From assembly GCA_027578815.1 (NCBI GenBank), contig JANBTH010000747.1, forward strand, positions 1 through 11,829: a stretch of 11,829 nucleotides of DNA, in the 5' to 3' direction. Below are positions 1 to 7,563 of the stretch, in pieces. A program made the translations under genes and the position numbers. The notes beneath the pieces are model-generated. The model ran no database searches. It saw only the letters and a program-made list of their open reading frames with translations, and was not told the origin of the DNA. Source of the stretch: Coemansia sp. RSA 1804. Lineage: Eukaryota > Kickxellomycota > Kickxellomycetes > Kickxellales > Kickxellaceae. Each line of letters opens with the position of its first letter. Positions within the stretch are counted from its first letter, which is position 1.

Positions 1-1
1 C

Positions 2-163
2 AGCGAGCAGGACGTCCGCGCCATCCAGAACCTTGTGGACGACTGGATCCAGTCGGCGCGCGCGTGCGCTGTGGTGAGACGAATGCCCGACCAGGCGCTG
101 GTTGATCGCGTGGTGTTCGACGCGTGGATGTCCGCGTACTTTGGTTACGATGTCTCCGGCTGA
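2..163 (+). CDS. 3' end of an unidentified gene (partial, 53 codons)
   Basis: The reading frame beginning at base 2 is open from the window edge to a TGA at 161-163. Its residues begin SEQDVRAIQNLVDDWIQS and end in AYFGYDVSG. About four fifths of third codon positions are G or C, as in the DUF3020 and ORC5 genes of this window, while the other two forward frames contain stops. Base composition falls sharply to AT-rich directly after the TGA, which fits a true gene end. The visible part looks like an amphipathic helix (QNLVDDWIQSARACAVV) followed by a short aromatic tail. I see no motif that identifies a family, no membrane segment and no catalytic signature. The gene converges on the DUF3020 gene with 260 bp between the stops. 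That it is coding is fairly sure; the product is unknown. Confidence 0.6.
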   Translation, partial: SEQDVRAIQNLVDDWIQSARACAVVRRMPDQALVDRVVFDAWMSAYFGYDVSG

Positions 164-168
164 CTGTG

Positions 169-174
169 TTTATT
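169..174 (-). terminator. polyadenylation signal AATAAA for the DUF3020 gene
   Basis: TTTATT on the + strand reads AATAAA on the - strand, 250 bp past the TAA of the DUF3020 gene. It is the only canonical signal on that strand in the spacer. It almost touches the stop codon of the opposing gene. Confidence 0.35.
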
Positions 175-387
175 GCCTTTTTTTGGAGATGATATGGTGT
201 TGCTGACTAGTTTGGATACGTGGTGTTGGGATGCACCCTCCCCCCGTATATTTTGCAGCATGTGAGGTAGATGGAATGAATAGACGGAGAAAACAAAGAA
301 GACTGATTGCTATGTAAATAAGTATATGTGAAAATGAATGAATGGAAGAAAGAAAAACAGAACAACGACGATAACATGGATAAGCAG

Positions 388-393
388 AATAAA
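388..393 (+). terminator. polyadenylation signal AATAAA for the partial upstream gene
   Basis: A perfect AATAAA lies 225 bp after the TGA of the partial + gene, and only 31 bp before the stop of the opposing gene. It sits inside a short AT-rich tandem repeat, so chance occurrence cannot be excluded. Confidence 0.35.
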
Positions 394-423
394 TAGATAA
401 ATAGATAGATGGATATATGTTAC

Positions 424-2865
424 TTAGAACTGGATGTTGTCGGACACCACACCAACGTTGAAGGGCGACTGCGCCATGCCACGCCCCATCTGCTGCTGCT
501 CTTGCGGATCCATGTCGCCGCGGCCAACCGATGAGCAGACAGCCGAGTCCTGATGCCGCTGCTGCTGCTGCTGGTGGTGGTCTGCTGCCGCCGATGGAAC
601 TTCAGAATGGGAGGCAGCAGCAGCACCACCGCTGATCCGCGCCAGCTGCCCCTTGGTACCGTCGTCATCGTCATCGCTGCCATCGGCAATGCTGTTGCTG
701 CTGTTGTTGATGTTTGTCTGGCTGCCCAGCTGCTGCCGCAGAGAAAACAGGTTGCTGGCCACATCGTTCAGAGACGGAGAGGTGGCAGCCATTGCCTGGC
801 ACCCGAACAGGTAGTCTGACGAGGTGGCAATGGCCGCAACTGCAGCAACAGAAGACGAGGACGAGGAGGACGAGGAGCCGGCCGCAACACTCGTGTCAGC
901 GTTGGTTCCGCTCATATGGATCGGATGCACCATCCCCAGCGACGCCAGTGCGCTGCCATGCGGTGCTCCGTCGCTATCGTTAGCAACCTTGGCGGCAGCC
1001 GAGCTGCTTGGCATCGACGGCTGGTGGTGGCCGTGGTGGTCAAAGGCGTGCGGTGCCGAATTGGACGATACGAGCGCGTATGACGAAGCGGCGGCGGCAG
1101 CAGCAGCAATGGCAGCAGTGTTGGATGTTGAGTCCTGGTCCTGGTGCTTGGCCGCAACCATGCCGCCGATGCTCATCATTTCAACCGGCGTGGATGGCGA
1201 CGACTGCGGCTGGCCATTGGACATTGTGGTGACGGTGGCGGCGGCTGTTGCCGTGCCCATGCTCTCCGGGTAGTACGGATACATGTTGCTGTGCGAGCTG
1301 TCGTGTTGCTGCGGAGGAAGCTGGAACGATCCTGAGATATCGGCAACAACGGCGGCTGCTACAGCGGCGGCTGCGTTGGTGTCGGCGGTTGTTGTGCACG
1401 AGGATGGCCCTGACGACGACGACGACGATGGCGGGATTGAGGAGGCCGCGTTGGATGGCAGCATGGCGCCGTGGCCGTGTTGGTTCTGGCTCTGGCTCTG
1501 GCTCTGAATTTGGTGATGCTGGTGCGACGGAACCGTGTGGGCTGAGCCGTTTGCCTGGTCATGGTGCTGCTGCTGCATGTACTGGTGCGGCTGGGATGCA
1601 TAGAGCGACTGGTGATCCGACTGCGTGGGCTCGGCGGCGGCGGCCCCGGGCTGGGGCGAGATCAAGCGGTTGGTTTGGTACAGAGGATTGATGAACTTGA
1701 ATCCCGAGTATATATCAGCAGACGGCAGACCCCCTGGTGCGCTGTTGATGAAAGGATGCGTCAGCTGGTGATGCTGCTGCTGCGGCTGATGGTGGTTATG
1801 ATGGTGGCTGTGGTGGCTGTGGTCGCCTTGAGTGAGCTGCGGATGCGGATGCTGCTGCTGCTGCTGGTGATGGATGGCTCCTTCGAGGCCGTGTTGCATC
1901 TGCTGCTCATGCTGCTGCTGATGCTGCTCCGGGTACCCGTGGTGATGCTGGCCGGGCGGAACCAGATTGTAGTTCTGCTCCTGCTGCAGATACCCGCTGC
2001 TGTGCGGACCCGTCTGGTGCTGGTGGTGCTGCGGATGGTACTGCTGTCCATGCGTGCCGTAGTGGTGGTGGAACATGCCGCCGCCGCCATGGCTGCTTAC
2101 CTGCTGCTGCTGCTGTTGCTGGTGATGGCTATGGTGCTGCTGCTGCTGGGAGGAGTCGTAGATTGAGTTTCCGGCAATCATCGCGTAGGGCGACGCAGAA
2201 AAGCCCATAGCGTGGTCGTGGAAGCCCTGGGCGCCGGATCCCAGGCTGTTGATTGGGAACAGATGCACCGTGCTGCGGGATCTGGTAATAGGCCCGCCGG
2301 CAGAATGGTTGCCAAGCGCCATTCCCATCGACATTGGGCTTGTCATGGCCGTGGGTGCCGGTACCGATCCGTTGCCGCCGTTAACGCATCCACTCCCGCC
2401 ATTGCCGCCCTTCATGACCTCGCGCAATCTGCGGCGCTCCAGCCTCCGGAAGATCTCGGACTGGATCCACGCTTCGCGCTCGGGCGTCGGGTCCTTGCCA
2501 AACCGGATCCTCGCCTGCCGGTACACGCGGCACCTCAGATCATTCAACCTGTTTTTCTCCGCATTCTCCGACCGCCACCGCCGCATCCGCTCCGACACCT
2601 CCGCCTTGCTCTTTGGCGTGCGTCTGCTGCTGCCGCTGCTTCCGTTGTGTTCCGACGATTTGCGCGACTTTGACGGAGTCGACGGATTCGAGTCTGATGT
2701 CGTTTCGTGCGACGCGTGCGATAGCGTTGATGCGTGGTGGAGCGAGTCGTCCCGAAGCATCATTCCAGAGCGGGCGTCTAGATACGATGTTTGCGCAAGC
2801 GGATCCTGCAGCTGTGCGTATCCCGCTGCGTCTGGCGTGAAGAATGCAAATGGATTCTGGTTCAT
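424..2865 (-). CDS. DUF3020-domain protein with long Gln/His-rich prion-like region; putative nuclear regulator
   Basis: This is an 813-residue single-exon ORF with ATG at 2865-2863 and TAA at 426-424. Residues ~86-150 form a compact, strongly basic helical module containing SERMRRWRSENAEKNRLNDL, then RCRVYRQARIRFG, then an acidic turn (PTPEREAW) and ERRRLREV. From memory this matches the fungal domain of unknown function DUF3020; no reaction is known to me for it. Before it is a Ser/Thr-rich stretch (47-85) that could be a phosphorylation target. After it come about 650 residues of low complexity: residues 240-370 are over half Gln plus His, with HHSHHHNHHQ near 351-360. Poly-Ala (497-506, 584-593), poly-Ser (664-672) and poly-Asp (731-735) follow. 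There is no signal peptide or membrane segment. The basic domain plus disordered Q-rich tail resembles a transcriptional regulator, but DNA binding is an inference. CAG-type triplets make the tract lengths likely to vary between strains. An intact frame through so many repeats argues for selection. Confidence 0.9.
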   Translation of the reverse strand: MNQNPFAFFTPDAAGYAQLQDPLAQTSYLDARSGMMLRDDSLHHASTLSHASHETTSDSNPSTPSKSRKSSEHNGSSGSSRRTPKSKAEVSERMRRWRSENAEKNRLNDLRCRVYRQARIRFGKDPTPEREAWIQSEIFRRLERRRLREVMKGGNGGSGCVNGGNGSVPAPTAMTSPMSMGMALGNHSAGGPITRSRSTVHLFPINSLGSGAQGFHDHAMGFSASPYAMIAGNSIYDSSQQQQHHSHHQQQQQQQVSSHGGGGMFHHHYGTHGQQYHPQHHQHQTGPHSSGYLQQEQNYNLVPPGQHHHGYPEQHQQQHEQQMQHGLEGAIHHQQQQQHPHPQLTQGDHSHHSHHHNHHQPQQQHHQLTHPFINSAPGGLPSADIYSGFKFINPLYQTNRLISPQPGAAAAEPTQSDHQSLYASQPHQYMQQQHHDQANGSAHTVPSHQHHQIQSQSQSQNQHGHGAMLPSNAASSIPPSSSSSSGPSSCTTTADTNAAAAVAAAVVADISGSFQLPPQQHDSSHSNMYPYYPESMGTATAAATVTTMSNGQPQSSPSTPVEMMSIGGMVAAKHQDQDSTSNTAAIAAAAAAASSYALVSSNSAPHAFDHHGHHQPSMPSSSAAAKVANDSDGAPHGSALASLGMVHPIHMSGTNADTSVAAGSSSSSSSSSVAAVAAIATSSDYLFGCQAMAATSPSLNDVASNLFSLRQQLGSQTNINNSSNSIADGSDDDDDGTKGQLARISGGAAAASHSEVPSAAADHHQQQQQRHQDSAVCSSVGRGDMDPQEQQQMGRGMAQSPFNVGVVSDNIQF

Positions 2866-3050
2866 CGTCTCGCTTTTCTTATGTTAGGCTCCCGGAATCC
2901 CCTTTACTTTTTGTTTTCTTTACAAGCAGTGTGTAAATCGATCCTAAAATATTAAAAATAAAGTAATATAAAACACACAGGCTTCTGGTTTCTTAGTGCT
3001 GAAAATGATAAACAGTAGAAATAAACAAAATGTTTATGATACACGTTTGG

Positions 3051-3068
3051 CAACAACAACAACAACAA
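3051..3068 (+). repeat. (CAA)6 microsatellite
   Basis: Six uninterrupted CAA units, running into an A-rich stretch. On the sense strand of the DUF3020 gene this is (TTG)6, about 190 bp before the ATG, in its promoter or leader. Confidence 0.8.
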
Positions 3069-3231
3069 AAAGAAGACACCTAATTGGAGTCGGCGCACGG
3101 CCATTAGATGATTCTGACAAACACGGAAGGGATGGCGAGGAGAAGGAAGCAGGAGGGAGGAATAAGAATGTAATGAAAAAATGCGCAATCCAAGACCCGT
3201 TTGCAATATATGATCTAACTGTGACCCGCCC

Positions 3232-3242
3232 CCCTTTTTGGG
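3232..3242 (+). promoter_or_regulatory. CCCTTTTTGGG element, MADS-box-like site (copy 1)
   Basis: The core CCCTTTTTGGG follows a C-run (3229-3234) and is followed by a G/A-rich stretch. It fits the loose Mcm1-type consensus CCYWWWNNGG. The same ten bases recur at 4441-4450. Binding is an inference; the C-run also contains CCCCT, the stress-element core. Confidence 0.25.
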
Positions 3243-4440
3243 AGATGGGGAGAGAGAGGTTGTATATCCGCAAATATGTGTTTCCAGGTACGCACAATAA
3301 AAAGATGGTTGGAAGTTTACCGCAAATAAAACACGTCCGCCCAAAAAAAGATGCAAACAAAAGGGACAAAAAAGAAATATAAAGAACTTTGCGTAAACAA
3401 TATTTTGGCAAAATGTAATAAGAACCAGCGGAAGAAATACGTGAATGTATCAACAGAGAGGATATGAACCTCTCCTTTAAACAACGTATATAAGCACGGC
3501 TTTGCCCTGGTTTCTATTTTTTGTTGTCCTTGGGCGTAGATATCTGTTAACAAGAGTAGCGGGGAAACATTGTGATCAAACTCTGATAGATGTGATAAAC
3601 TATGAGTTTTTCCTGGGTATTGCAAGCTATAAAGTAACCAACTTGTTTAGCAGAAAAAAAGAGGGTGAGAGGGTGTGCTGTTCTAAACCATAGATTACTC
3701 TTATGTGGAACCAATCTACTTACAGCTAAAGGAATAATTGCTTATAACAATATTTGTTTGAAGATTAAATGTGCATGAAAAACAAGTTATCAGTAGGCAG
3801 AGTCGTAGAAATTTGTTTCTTTTCTATATGATAGAAAAGGGAAAAAGAATAACGGAGGACAATGATTGTTGAGTAAAATGTCAAAGTAGGATGAGCTGGT
3901 ATACTCCGTTTATATGCTCACAACACAGTGTCAGTATACCACAAGGAGGGAAAACCTGGGGCTAGTACTAGTTAGAGTAAAGCAGTTATTCTGAAAAGCA
4001 GTACTATGCGTGGGTAGCGTGGTGCTATAGTTTTCTAAACTTTTGAATCAAAAAAGGCATTTCATGTGTGTAGCAAAATTGTTCTTGTCCATATGTCTGA
4101 TTGGGGATCTTTTTTTCCGTAGAGGGTCTTTGAAGACAAACGCTTCAAGGGAACAAATTTTGTTATAGATTGAATATAAGACAGAAAGAAGGGATCTTTT
4201 ACCCTTCCCTTTGTCAATAAAATATGCCAAATAACGCAAGGACGGGAGAAAAGTTTGAAATTACTGAACTGCTGTTTCTCCCACGAAATAAAAGATAAGA
4301 GAAGGCAACGGCAGAACATACAAGATAGGATTATAGGATATACGGGCATAAATGGAATCAACCCCTCCGTAATCTTGTATTTCCAAAAGAAAAATTTTGG
4401 TCACATATCTGCCACAGTAACTCGTCATCTACCCACAGCT

Positions 4441-4450
4441 CCCTTTTTGG
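4441..4450 (+). promoter_or_regulatory. CCCTTTTTGG element, MADS-box-like site (copy 2)
   Basis: This is a second exact copy of CCCTTTTTGG, followed by AAGGGGGGG, so like copy 1 it has a G-run on its right flank. It fits CCYWWWNNGG. It lies about 1.58 kb upstream of the DUF3020 start codon. Function is inferred only. Confidence 0.25.
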
Positions 4451-4501
4451 AAGGGGGGGAGTGGAAGTCTTGTGAACTATCTGCCGCGTTCTCATGGATG
4501 T

Positions 4502-4542
4502 CCAAAATCAAAACGTGACTCCGTGTGCTACCAAAATCAAAA
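4502..4542 (+). repeat. 12-bp direct repeat CCAAAATCAAAA
   Basis: CCAAAATCAAAA occurs at 4502-4513 and again, identically, at 4531-4542. TGAC follows each copy, two bases later in the first. No transposon ends or coding sequence accompany the pair. Confidence 0.6.
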
Positions 4543-4869
4543 TGACAAGGGCTGACTTTAAAACCAGAATACACATCTACGTACCTTGAAACTGTCTTGA
4601 ATAATCAATAGACTATCGGATGTATAGCCGTTCGCAAGTTACTACGCACCGGAAACGAGTAAAGTAACCACACTAGTAGCAATTAGGAAAACCTTCCCTT
4701 GATTAGGTATAGAATAATAGTCACACGACAAGAACCCCCCCTTTGCTTTTTGCTTCAGAGTGTGTTTTAAAAGCGTGTGTGAATCAAGAAATGTAAATGA
4801 TAATAAGAGGATACGAAATACGCATAAAAATACCGAAGGACAGAAAAAGAAAGAAAAGAGCGTTACAAG

Positions 4870-4883
4870 CTAGTAATTACTAG
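4870..4883. repeat. 14-bp perfect palindrome CTAGTAATTACTAG
   Basis: The 14 bases read the same on both strands and centre on TAATTA, a homeodomain-type core. About one palindrome of this length is expected by chance in a window of this size, so a role is only possible. Confidence 0.3.
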
Positions 4884-5651
4884 TTTTCGTTTTGCTGCTT
4901 TTTCTTCTTTCCAGATTACTTGCTTTTTTCGCTTGCTGTCAGGACTACATAAATACCAAGACTGAAATTCAAACAAAAAGCGTAACCAAGCGCGTGTGCA
5001 CCCGCGTATAACCTTTTCTGCGTTGTGTGGAGCAGAATGTGAATGTTAAAACACGGTGCCTAAAAAGGATTACGATGTGGAGGAATAATAAAACAGTATC
5101 TGTATGCGCTTGCTATGCTTTTGGTACACTAGAGCGTATACGCGGACTACCTTTAGATGCTACTATTTTTAAACGGATTATAGCAAGAATAACGCTGCAA
5201 TAATGATGAGATAAAATAAAAACCTTTTTGCTCAAACTAAATGGAAAATAAGTTTGTGGAGGAGAAAAAAAAGGAAAAAGGGAGAGAGAGAGATACGATG
5301 GGGAATATTTTAGTAATTCTTCTTCCTCTAGCATCGAGTTATTAGAAAAACGACAGCCCAGCACAACGGCTTAAAGCAGCAAAAAAACAACTTTTTTTTA
5401 CCTACAATACGTAGTGTAAAACGATACAGAAAAGAGCCTCCAAGAGCTTGTAGCCATATCGCTCCAAAAACAACCCGACCCAACAATAATGGCAAGCCAT
5501 TTTTTAATTAGTGTGCATGGTTTTTTTTTACAACCTGTGCCACCCTTTGGATACCACATAATGAATCCAATCGATTCTTTAAACCTTGTATTTAACTCGA
5601 AAGAATGTTGTCCCTATTTTCCATTGCCATTTAGCTCCTGGTCTATGTAAT

Positions 5652-5685
5652 TTAGCCAATTGTCTTTGCATTTCTTATTGGCTAA
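5652..5685. repeat. inverted repeat TTAGCCAAT / ATTGGCTAA
   Basis: Nine-base arms (5652-5660 and 5677-5685) are perfect inverted copies separated by 16 bp. Each arm carries a CCAAT box, so the boxes face one another. It could be a paired factor site or a hairpin. Confidence 0.6.
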
Positions 5686-6115
5686 TCCCAAAATATCGCC
5701 TGCAAAAAATGGGTATGAGGAAAGATTTAGCATATTGAAAATGAGGGAGGGGCACTCGTATCTTCCCATCCAAATGCTTGATGCTTGGGCTTTTTTCTGT
5801 CGCGAGAATTCTATCCTCCCCCAAATCATATTCTATCTCTTTGGTTTTTTTGCCCGTGGGTTCGTTTGTGCGGCCACATTTCACGTTTTGTTTTCTTTTA
5901 CAAGGTGGTCTCAATTGTGGCTGTTTTTTGCTAGCAACCAAGAAAACAAATGCCTGCATGCTTTGCAATAATGCATATATTTTTTGATTGCTCCAATATC
6001 AATATTGCTACCTTGTCATTGATGAAAATATTATTGTAAAACACAAATGAATCCGTCTAGCTAGCTGTATATTTTCGTTTTCTTTAGCAAAAGTGCTGAA
6101 ATGTGAAATGAGAAA

Positions 6116-6130
6116 GCCAATCTTATTGGC
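6116..6130. repeat. inverted repeat GCCAAT-CTT-ATTGGC
   Basis: Perfect six-base arms (6116-6121, 6125-6130) with a 3-bp spacer again place two CCAAT boxes head to head. It is the second such pair within 480 bp. Confidence 0.6.
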
Positions 6131-6932
6131 CCGTACGTGTGGTTGATAAGCGTGGTCATATATCCCTACTTTTTTTTAGCTCATTGCCATGACTTGCGAG
6201 CTTTTTTTGTTATTTGCGCGCAATGATGTCGGATTGGATTTTTTTGTTTTTATTTTTTTGTTTTCATGTTTACTGCTAAATCCGGTACTGACCCATGACA
6301 TCCCTCTTTTCTTTTCTTTCTTGCAATCCCCGCGTTTTTTCTTTTCACTTGTAATTGCCAGTAGTCGGTTACTACTTTTTTCAATTTTAATGCGCTATTG
6401 ACGTTGTATCAAGAGAATTGAAGCAAAAACCTTTCAGCATGGTGACAAAATAGGTACCCACGTGTTTTGGTGTTCTTGTCAAAGAACAAAGCCTAATGCC
6501 AACTGATAGTTCCAATAGAGAAAGGGGATTGAAGGATGCATTTAACGCGCCTGCATATATCCTATCCCTGTATCACCATATTATATTGTCATATTTTTTC
6601 CTTGGTATCTGTGTATAACACAATTGATTCAACACTGTAAACAGAGTTGATGTTCAACTCTTATGTTTTGCACTGCATTGATATTGCTGTATCTGGATAT
6701 ACAAAAGCTTAAAGTCTATTCGTATGCACTCATATCCGCATATTACCTGTGTTTTTGTTGTATTTCTAATAATGATGTTGTTTTTTTTTGCAACCAAGCC
6801 ACATATTTCATGCTAGTGGGGCTATATCTTTTTTGAAACAAGAGAAATTAATGTTACTGCGCTGTTATGTTATAGTCCCTCATTTGAATTCATAAAACCA
6901 ATAAAACACCAGCGTATGCAATAGAGTGGAAA

Positions 6933-6950
6933 AGATAAAGATAAAGATAA
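6933..6950 (+). repeat. three tandem AGATAA units
   Basis: AGATAA is repeated three times without interruption. Each unit matches the fungal GATA-factor consensus HGATAR. The array lies 53-70 bp past the stop of the secreted-protein gene, where its mRNA would read TTATCT repeats, so it could be a 3' UTR element instead of a factor site. Confidence 0.5.
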
Positions 6951-7002
6951 TGGCAGCAAGCGCTGCCTACAATGCTATGAAAAATAATAAGATGTCGTGA
7001 GC

Positions 7003-7563
7003 TTATTTGGTTTTCACAACAAGCTTGGCCGTGGATCCGCCAGTGCTGGACGGGAACGACACGGGTGAGCCAGAGGAGCCGAGCGAAAATGCAACCTGGC
7101 CCTTTACAGGATTCTTGCATGCTTCAGTAACGTCAATAGGCCCAGGCGCAACATTATCCATATACGTGTTGGCAGCAATGGAGGATCCGCGCGTAGGTGC
7201 TGTTGATGCAGTAACAGTTCTGGCGTCATATGAGCTGGTCACAGGCGATACAGTCAGCTTGTATGAGCTTGGTGCAACGTTAGATGAGGTAATGGGTTTT
7301 GGAAGCTCCAGATAGCAGCTTTCAATGTCGTCAACATTGGATATTTTAGAAGGCAAGTCAAATCCCATGAGAATGTTCCTTAGATCTCTGTTTCCGCTGT
7401 ATGCCATGTACTGGGGCATTCCCGACAGATTGGTAATTGGACACTGTGTGTTACCGCATAGCATCGGTGTGTATATGATTCCAACATCGTTTGTAACCGG
7501 CACTGAATACTCGGCTGCCATTGCAAGAGAGGCAATGGTTCCAATGGCTGCAAGAATCTTCAT
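7003..7563 (-). CDS. small secreted protein, DNRLRE/CBM96-like beta-sandwich
   Basis: This is a 186-residue ORF with ATG at 7563-7561 and TAA at 7005-7003. The start is a classical signal peptide (MKILAAIGTIASLAMA, cleavage probably before AEYS), so the product is predicted to be secreted or wall-bound. The mature part contains GNRDLRNILMGFDLP (residues 57-71), followed by a strand like ESCYLELPKP, and near the C-terminus IDVTEA (143-148), VAFSLGSSG and a final AKLVV. This order (R..LMGFDLP, then VTEA, then a closing L-V strand) is typical of DNRLRE/CBM96-type carbohydrate-associated domains. The family call is from recalled motifs and is moderate. Four cysteines (36, 41, 83, 149) could make two disulfides, and N45-L-S is a glycosylation sequon. 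No catalytic motif or anchor is visible. A TATA box sits about 100 bp upstream; the gene is divergent from ORC5. Confidence 0.85.
   Translation of the reverse strand: MKILAAIGTIASLAMAAEYSVPVTNDVGIIYTPMLCGNTQCPITNLSGMPQYMAYSGNRDLRNILMGFDLPSKISNVDDIESCYLELPKPITSSNVAPSSYKLTVSPVTSSYDARTVTASTAPTRGSSIAANTYMDNVAPGPIDVTEACKNPVKGQVAFSLGSSGSPVSFPSSTGGSTAKLVVKTK

Larger units (their letters stand above)
164..423. other. convergent intergenic spacer with overlapping 3' ends
   Basis: This 260-bp spacer lies between two stop codons facing each other. It holds one AATAAA on each strand (388-393 on +, 169-174 on -), each close to the stop codon of the opposing gene. A degenerate run of AATAAATAGATAAATAGATAG type repeats fills 387-412. 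If both signals are used, the two mRNAs overlap over nearly the whole spacer. Confidence 0.5.
2866..5400. other. gene-free region upstream of the DUF3020 gene, proximal part
   Basis: No credible gene is seen. The short ORFs here have no biased composition and mostly lack an ATG start or similarity I recognise. The + strand is A- and purine-rich in most of it, so the DUF3020 sense strand is pyrimidine-rich. A marked tract lies at 3123-3168 (CT-rich on -), 260-300 bp before the ATG, as often seen in fungal promoters. Within the region are a (CAA)6 run, two CCCTTTTTGG elements, a 12-bp direct repeat and a 14-bp palindrome, listed separately. I could not place a TATA box or transcript start for the DUF3020 gene with confidence. 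Confidence 0.5.
5567..6516. promoter_or_regulatory. cluster of eight CCAAT boxes
   Basis: CCAAT occurs on + at 5567-5571, 5656-5660, 5993-5997, 6117-6121 and 6512-6516, and on - (as ATTGG) at 5677-5681, 6125-6129 and 6233-6237. That is eight in 950 bp, against about two expected by a rough hand estimate from base composition; the 2.6 kb to the left has about three. CCAAT is bound by the heterotrimeric HAP/CBC complex in fungi. Which transcript the cluster would control is unclear, since no start codon lies within 1 kb in either direction. Confidence 0.4.
5401..7002. other. gene-free region, distal part, with T-rich + strand and CCAAT cluster
   Basis: No convincing gene is seen. The + strand carries many T-runs of 6-9 bases (for example at 5521, 6172, 6203, 6240 and 6781), the reverse of the A-rich strand to the left. 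Such poly(dA:dT) tracts tend to exclude nucleosomes. ORFs at 5614-5990 are open in several frames at once and show no codon bias, so I do not call them. The region contains the CCAAT cluster and GATA repeats listed below, and its right end is presumably the 3' UTR of the secreted-protein gene. Confidence 0.45.

Noticed and set aside
553..2887. Long + strand ORFs opposite the DUF3020 gene (for example 1561-2166, rich in Leu/Val/Met, and 2249-2887).
   Set aside because: They are mirror readings of CAG/CAT/GCN repeats: Gln and His codons read backwards as Leu and Met/Val. The - strand frame is far longer, starts with ATG and holds a domain.
2967..2973. TATAAAA on the + strand.
   Set aside because: It points away from the DUF3020 gene and no + strand gene follows.
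2952..3453. Overlapping - strand ORFs of 134 and 139 residues just upstream of the DUF3020 gene.
   Set aside because: No codon bias, no recognisable motif, and phenylalanine/leucine content expected from the pyrimidine-rich strand.
2944..3723. Possible leader intron of the DUF3020 gene (GTAAGT on - at 3723-3718, TTTTAG at ~2944).
   Set aside because: Both signals are short enough to occur by chance, the intron would be about 780 bp, and no good branch point was seen.
5614..5990. A patch open in two + and two - frames (up to 103 residues).
   Set aside because: Simultaneous openness in several frames points to a chance lack of stops; the longest frame starts at TTG, and no domain is visible.
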